Of a stretch of DNA of 64,000 nt, positions 58,044-64,000 are shown in pieces. This DNA comes from Dermatemys mawii. Its lineage: Eukaryota > Chordata > Testudines > Dermatemydidae. The translations under genes and the position numbers were made by a program. The DNA is taken from NCBI GenBank assembly GCA_007922305.1, contig ML677366.1, forward strand, positions 11,841,132-11,905,131, in the 5' to 3' direction. Numbering within the stretch: the first letter of the stretch is position 1; every line of letters starts with the position of its first letter. The notes beneath the pieces were generated by a model, which was given only the letters and a program-made list of their open reading frames with translations, was not told the origin of the DNA and did not search any database.

Positions 58044-58234
58044 CAGGGATCGACAACCTTTGGCATGTGGCCCATCAGGGAAATCCGCTGGCGGGCCAGG
58101 ACGGTTTGTTTACCTGCAGCATCCGCAGGCTTGGCCGATTGCAGCTCCCATTGGCCATGGTTCACCGTCCCAGGCCGATGGGAGCTGCGGGAAGCAGCGT
58201 GGGCCGAGGGATGTTCTGGCCGCCACTTCCCTGC
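58044..58234. mobile_element. hAT MITE (8,372 family), internally deleted
   Basis: Left CAGGGATCGACAACCTTTGG. The right end CTTCCCTG keeps only a short inverted match. Flanks TCATAGAT and CCATAGAT match at 7 of 8. The right inverted arm has been lost. It lies 26 bp from the preceding hAT element. Confidence 0.7.
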
Positions 58235-58269
58235 CATAGATAGACTCAGTGCAAGCTTGCTCCGCCTCA

Positions 58270-58284
58270 TGCCACTAGAGGGCC
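58270..58284 (+). promoter_or_regulatory. CTCF-like site
   Basis: TGCCACTAGAGGGCC, close to the CTCF core, plus orientation. Confidence 0.45.
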
Positions 58285-58359
58285 TTAACTGTGACTTGAG
58301 GGGACCACTTCTAGGAGCAAAGGAAAAGTTTTCATGAGTCATTCAATACCTAAAATGCA

Positions 58360-58715
58360 AAAACCCCACCTTCCTACTTTCTCCCATGCTGCCCCTCATG
58401 CTTGGCAGGTGCTTCCCGTCAATATCCACCAAGCTACCTTCACCTCCCTCCTCAAAACTCTCCTTTTCTGTCAAGCTACAAAAAGCTTGACAATAGTTAG
58501 GCAGCTGGTGTGCTGAGACCACGACTTACCATGTGAACCAGTGTTGTCTTATTGTTTCCTTGGGCTCCCCGTTGATCTGTAACCACCTGTTGTCTCTTGT
58601 CTTATGCTGAGATTGTCTGTTCCTTTGTTCTGTGTTTGTTCAGCAACTAGCCCAATGGGGCCTAATCCATGACTAGTGCTGCTAGGCACTATGGTAATAT
58701 AAATAAATCAGAATA
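58360..58715 (+). mobile_element. L2-like LINE 3' region
   Basis: CACCTCCCTCCTCAAAACTC, TGTTCTGTGTTTGTTCAGC, AATGGGGCCTAATCCATGAC, GCTAGGCACTATGGTAATAT and AAATAAAT follow the 3' end pattern of L2-type elements in sauropsids. Coding remnants are too decayed to translate. Confidence 0.55.
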
Positions 58716-60819
58716 CTTGGACTTTCTGCTGAAACCACCACCAAAGGTTTCATTCATTGCTCTGATGTTTGTGAGGAGGACAGCTATCTACCAGGAAGGA
58801 GTCTGAGACTCAAGTAGCTGTGAACCACTGTGGTTTGAGAAAGACTCCTCCAGACCTCAAGATCACTGGAAGTAACTTCACCTGGCGGTGTCCAACAGCA
58901 TCATCTTTATTTAAAGGAACAGGACATATGGAATCTCTAGGAATATTGGGAGCTGAGACACTTCATGGCCTAGTCATGGAGGTCAGAGTCTTCACCTGTA
59001 AACAAGGCCCGAAGTATGGAAAGATGTGTAAGTCCCCCTGAGGTACAACTGTTTACAGGCAGATTATGAATGGATGAAACTAACTAATGTCTTTAGCCAG
59101 TTCCTGGTGTGACTAGAGAATATGCTTTGGATTCTCTTGTTGCCCACATCCTAAAGCCAACACATTGTTTTGCATGACTGGCATGCTCTTTTTAAGAATG
59201 GCCTAGGACTGGAATAGCAGAAGATGCTATGGGACAAATGTTTAACGCACACTGGCAGAGCTGCAGGGAGTCCCCAGTTGGAACAGCAGTGGTGCTGCAG
59301 AGCAGAATTGATGTGAGTTGGTACAGCTGGGGGAGCGGGCTGAGGAAGGACTGCAATAGCAGCAGCTGCTGCAAGGCAGGATGCGTGTGCATTGGCAGAA
59401 GCTGTTTGAAATCAGGTCCCCAGATTAATGTGCCCAGCATCTCTAAAAGAGGTCTCCAAATCATTACTGAATCTCATCTCTGAAATCCATCCTTTCCTAT
59501 CCATCACTAGCCCAAGTTTTGATCACCTTTTGACCTGACAGCTACAAATTTGATCCATGATCATGGAGGGAGTAACGCTCTCTCAGGCAGCGAGGGCCAC
59601 TCCCATGAACAACTCTGAATATCAAGACAGAGACCATGAACTGATAGACTTTGCATTCAGTAGAGAGCCTTGAACCACTCTCAAAACCTTACCACACCCT
59701 TCCTTCAATGCCATAAAAACTATCAGCAATAGCTCACTTCACCCTTGCACTGGACGCAATATCACCCAGATATTTCTGTATCAGGGACTTGGAAACCTCT
59801 GGTATGTGAAAAACTGGAAAAAAAAAACCCACATGGGGTGTATTTAAAACTGATTTTATTGTAACCTATTAAACTTTCCCAGACTCAGAAGCATACTACA
59901 CAGTACTTGTGTTGGGGTCTAACTGACCCCATGTTTAGATTATGACAACAGATAGCAACAGCAACCAGACAAAGGGCTCAAACACAGCAAAGTGGCAATA
60001 TATGGCTTACTGCTTTGGACAAATGGAGCAAACAGGTGACATGTTCTGCACATACAAAGTTTTTACACTTTGCACATTTTTTATGTGTTCTTCTGTCCTG
60101 TTTCGTAGAACAGATCTCACATCTTTCCGGTTTCTTAGTCTATGAGTCAGTACCCAGCACACTGGACACTGTTTCCCCAGGGCCCTGAAGCAAGGCTGCA
60201 AAAATGTTCCTATCCCACATCAGAAGTTTCTCCATTTCTGTACCCAGGGCCCTGGGCAACACTCATCTCCTACTCAAAGATTTATTGTGCCGTGTGTGAT
60301 TCAACAACATCTCAACAACATATGCATTCAGACATGTGCAGGTGCAACGCAACAGCGAGTCTTTGCCCCAGCAATTCTTTTTCCCAGCGACAGGGAGTCT
60401 TTGCCTCAGCTACGGCATCTATCAGCAAATGTATCTGATGATTGTGGTTTTCTCAGAAACTCTTCCTAGTAAGTGCAGGCTTTCCAGAAAATCAATCGGA
60501 TGGTGTTATCTTCAAAGAAACTCAATGTGCTGATTGTGATGATACATGAGGACAATGTTATCATGGGGGCACAGATCCCCAGGACTCTTTGGGTGCATTT
60601 TTTTTTGAAAACCAAAAACCACCGAAGCTCTGGTGATAAAAACAGAACTGAAAGATTCAAATAATGGTATCACAACTGCTCCCTCAAACAAGAAACAATA
60701 TGCTGCTGGACTGCCTGAATAATTAATTGAGGGTCTGACGGATATACTGATTTTTGCTATACTAAAACAGAAACAAGGATGCTGACAAAACCAATGCTAA
60801 CAGCTGGCCTCATTGGACT
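58716..60819. other. Interval without recognised gene
   Basis: No repeat is named and no exon supported. Several short overlapping frames at 60,142-60,664 run on both strands. Confidence 0.4.
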
Positions 60820-61531
60820 AGGGATCAAGTGGCTAGGCAGCAGTTCTGTAGAAAAGGACCTATGGTTACAGTGGACAAGAAGCTGGATATGAGTCGACAG
60901 TGTCCCTTTGTTGCCAAGAAGGCTAACGGTATTTTGGGTTGTATAAGTAGGGGCATTGCCAGCAGATCAAGGGACGTGATCATTTCCCTCTATTCAGCAG
61001 TGGTGAGGCCTCATCTGGAATACTGTGTCCAGTTTTGGGTCCCACACTATAAGAAGGACGTGGCAAAACTGGAAAGAGTCTAGCGGAGGACAACAAAAAT
61101 GATTGGAGGGCTGGAGCACAAGAGTTATGAGGAGCAGCTGAGGGAACTGGGATTGTTTAGTATGCAGAAAAGAAGAATGGGGGGGTGGGGATTTCATAGC
61201 TGCTTTCAACTACCTGAAGGTGGTTCCAAAGAGGATGGATCTAGACTGATCTCAGTGGTACCAGATGACAGAACAAGGAGTAATGGTCTTAAATTGCAGT
61301 GGGGAAGGTTTAGGTTTGATATTAGGAAAAACTTTTTCACTAGGAGAGTGGTGAAGCCCTGGAATGGGTTACCTACGGAGGTGGTGGCATCTCCTTCCTT
61401 ATAGATTTTTAAGTTCAGGCTTGACAAAGCCCTGGCTGGGATGATTTAGTTGGGGATTGGTCCTGCTTTGAGCAGGGGGTTGGACTAGATGACCTCCTGA
61501 GGTCCCTTCCAACCCTGATATTTCTCTGATC
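60820..61531 (+). mobile_element. CR1 LINE, 5'-truncated
   Basis: The C-terminal ORF2 region starts GGCTAGGCAGCAGTTCTGTA, passes [11 protein letters not shown] near 61,010 and LRELGLFSMQKRR near 61,150, and ends with the 3' UTR and GATATTTCTCTGAT tail. An in-frame TAG at 61,081-61,083, another stop near 61,402 and later breaks make it dead. Same subfamily as 22,928. Confidence 0.9.
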
Positions 61532-63204
61532 ATAGTTTGTGACTATGTAAAGAAAGAAGAAGCAGTGGTTTGCTTATCATGTTTGATTTAATTTTTTTTT
61601 ATGTGTTCAGGGTCCAAGAGACTGCCAAAGAACTTGGAAGTGTAGTGCTTTCATTGACTAAGCATGAAGGGTCTAACTGAACAACTACCGTTTTAGTGAC
61701 TTCTTTTGCTACACAAAAACCACAAGAGGCCGGATGATAAAACTAGTGTGGACTGACCTCATCTTACTTTGAGAATACTTAATGTCTGAAGAAGGACAGG
61801 TTTGGCACGAAAATTTGTATTTATATTTTTGTGGACGTTGGAGTCACATAGATACCAGGATATTCGGAGGGTTAAAAAAAATCCACCTCATGGCAAGTCT
61901 GCACTATCATCTGCTATATTGCTCATCTAGTTGTCTGCCTAGCCTAGACTGTGAGCAAAGTGAGACTGTGTCATCTGCACTGTACAAAAGCAAGCAGGTG
62001 AGGGAGAGAGGAAGAAGGCATTTCAGCTGTCTTGCTAGTCACCTCTCGCTTCTTTCCTGCATATTGAAAAGGTGACACTTTTGAAGAAAGGATGGTGTTC
62101 GCCTATTCAGACTGAAGCGTTCAGCCTTGGAAGAACTACAGCCAGAGCTTCAGCACCACTTTGGGACTAGAAGTCTGAGCTGAGGCTGGGCAGAGAGCTA
62201 TTTCTGTGATACAGAGGTAAATTAAGCTCAGGATCTCATGTTACTGAGTTTATACTGAGGTTAGGCGCCAGTGAAGACACCCTATGGTGTCTCTTTCGTT
62301 GCATCCAGTTGAATTTTGAGATCTTTTGTTGCCTTTTGGGCTGATGTGTTGAAGGAGACACTCGCTGTGATATGTAGCACTTACGGATAAGGAAGATGAT
62401 AGAAGCTGCAAGTTTTATACCTCATGGGTGACTCTTAAAGGAACAAATCATTTTGCTTCCCTCTGCCCCAACTGCTTCTCCAATACCCAGATCTCTCTCA
62501 TCTCTCTCCTCTGATCCCTCTCAGCAAACTTCTCATTGGCAAGGACAGTAAAAGGGCAGGTCTGTCATTGAAACTGTGGCTTGCTAGCTTTCATAGCTGT
62601 GCTGCTGCTTTAAAACCGGTCCAAAGATTGATCTAACGCTGTAGCTATTTTTTCCTTTTCATAAATAAAGCTTTAGCAGTGCTTAGTTCAAATACCTGGA
62701 TTCAGCAGTGAATCTCTCATCCCACTGGTCTGTTTTTCATACTGCTCTTGTCTTTATTTTGTCCTCTGTTTGCTCTTCCTACTTCTGTTCTCTTGCTGCT
62801 ATTACCAGGAGGTTAGAGTTGGAGAACAGCTTGCAGTGGTGATCCATGTGTACAGCTCAGCAGAGCTCATGCCATCGTCTTTGCTCTGAACTCAGTATAA
62901 CACCTTGCAGGGGCAAAAAAATCCTATCTCAGTAGGGACCAGTCTCCCATACCTTTCCACGAACAGGCACAGCAGGGGAATTTGTGACAACCACTAAGAG
63001 AGAATCAAAGGGAGGCTAAAGAGGTTGAGCCTGAGATGTTCTTTGTTGGCAGAACCATATTACAATAAAGCAGATTGTCCTTCCTTATGATGACCGTAAG
63101 TGTAACCTGTGTCTCCTCATATCTACTTTCTAAGGGCTCCTTTTCGCTTGGGTGTCCTGATCTCAGAACCTGGCTATTGCAGTCAGCCTAATATTAATAC
63201 TTTG
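61532..63204. other. Mostly unassigned interval
   Basis: A GACTGTGAGCAAAGTGAGAC word near 61,949 resembles L2-type 3' ends. No exon is supported. Confidence 0.35.
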
Positions 63205-63375
63205 CTTTTGTGTAATACTTTTCAGCTATAGACTTCATAGCGCTTTGTAAAGATGGCTGTGAACATCACCATTTGTAAGACTCAAAGAGCTTAAATGGGT
63301 CACCTTGCAGGTCAGTGGTAATAGATCACAGGTCTCCCAAATCTCTATTCCATGTCCTAGCCAGTGACTCTCCTG
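63205..63375 (-). mobile_element. MIR-like SINE (diverged)
   Basis: The antisense has MIR-like order: GGAATAGAGATTTGGGAGAC, GACCTGCAAGGTGACCCATT, then TTTACAAAGCGCTATGAAG. It ends 44 bp before the candidate exon. Confidence 0.5.
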
Positions 63376-63418
63376 CCTCCTCAAATCCTAATAAACTTCT
63401 TTCACTTTCTGTTTGTAG

Positions 63419-63479
63419 GTACAGCTACTGGATCCAGACTGGGGGAGCTGCCACTGAAAGGGAAGATGACAATGAGAAA
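63419..63479 (+). other. Weak candidate internal exon (61 bp)
   Basis: A pyrimidine-rich acceptor (CACTTTCTGTTTGTAG) precedes it and a consensus donor (GAGAAA then GTAAGA) follows. Two frames are open, one reading YSYWIQTGGAATEREDDNEK. I do not recognise either product. The short size and lack of other exons mean chance is a real possibility. Confidence 0.22.
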
Positions 63480-64000
63480 GTAAGACATACCAACTCACTG
63501 CAAGAAGAGATTTATGCATGTGTGTGTGAAAGTATTACCAAGCAAGCAAGAGGCACACATAAAACGTCCCAGAGGCATTTGGCAGTAGGCCCCGGGCTCT
63601 TCTCCTAAGCCCTTGTCACCCTACACCTTGCATTAGTGGTACCATATAACGATAGAAGCAGTTTATCCATCCGATACCGGAGAGATGTTAAAAAGGAGTC
63701 ATTAATTAGCTCTGGATACCAGTGTTATGTAATAGGAAACGTACAGCTACGCAAGGAGCTATTTGACAGAGAAAATATAGCACGAGGTCAAACACTGGGA
63801 CCCCAGCAGGGCTCCAGCAGTGACTATTTCAGTCCCCTTTGCCACGCTAAGCCTCTCTGATACAATATCATCTATCACTCCAGCTTGCAACGATGGCCAA
63901 GGAGAATGCCTCCCCACATTAGTGGCTGGTGTCTTGTTTGGAAACAGACAAGATGCTTTTTCCATTAGGGTTGAGTGACAGGTGTCAGCAACCATTCTGT
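63480..64000. other. Interval without recognised gene
   Basis: No recognised repeat or exon up to the window edge. Confidence 0.4.

Noticed and set aside
57487..58337. Frames of 184 and 210 codons
   Set aside because: They span two hAT MITEs and their GC-rich interiors, and there is no protein resemblance.
1..64000. tRNA, rRNA, CRISPR arrays, bacterial-type operons or endogenous retrovirus coding regions
   Set aside because: Looked for and not seen. The repeat content is vertebrate, no tRNA cloverleaf or gag/pol/env frame was recognised, and the regular tandem arrays are simple microsatellites.

Overview
The window looks like reptilian nuclear DNA, most likely from a turtle. It has no operons or compact genes. 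It carries decayed CR1 LINE copies with typical sauropsid 3' tails, MIR-like SINEs, L2-like remnants, and many short hAT-type and PIF/Harbinger-like non-autonomous DNA transposons. I recognise several of these families from turtle and crocodilian genomes. That is recall of family resemblance, not a search result.

No complete protein-coding gene can be demonstrated. The only open frames that resemble known proteins are the broken CR1 reverse-transcriptase and C-terminal frames at about 19.14-20.47, 39.6-40.5 and 60.8-61.5 kb. The best gene landmark is a CpG island at 11.92-12.66 kb. It has two CCAAT boxes, a GC box, a CTCF-like site, and a consensus splice donor read on the minus strand. I read it as the TATA-less promoter and first exon of a minus-strand gene whose remaining exons lie in or beyond the left 12 kb. 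Two weak exon candidates (minus strand near 16.5 kb, plus strand near 63.4 kb) are listed at low confidence. The rest reads as intronic or intergenic DNA.

Layout: 1-11.9 kb is repeat-rich, with hAT and Harbinger-like MITEs, a long-palindrome MITE and a Penelope-like fragment. 11.9-12.7 kb is the promoter island. 12.7-26 kb holds MIR, hAT, CR1, AT-rich repeats, microsatellites and a hammerhead-like retro-insertion with a perfect 15-bp target duplication. 26-33.9 kb is repeat-poor and may hold conserved non-coding elements. 33.9-45 kb has a hAT and a Harbinger-like element back to back, an inverted repeat, nested CR1 and L2 pieces. 45-50 kb is nearly bare. 50-64 kb has further hAT, Harbinger-like and CR1 copies plus an AT-rich homeodomain/POU-motif block at about 57 kb.

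Five CTCF-like motifs are spread over the window (12.49, 18.87, 32.15, 54.83 and 58.27 kb). The most unusual item is the 86-bp insertion at 23,121-23,206. It begins at a hammerhead-ribozyme-like core and is flanked by an exact 15-bp duplication.
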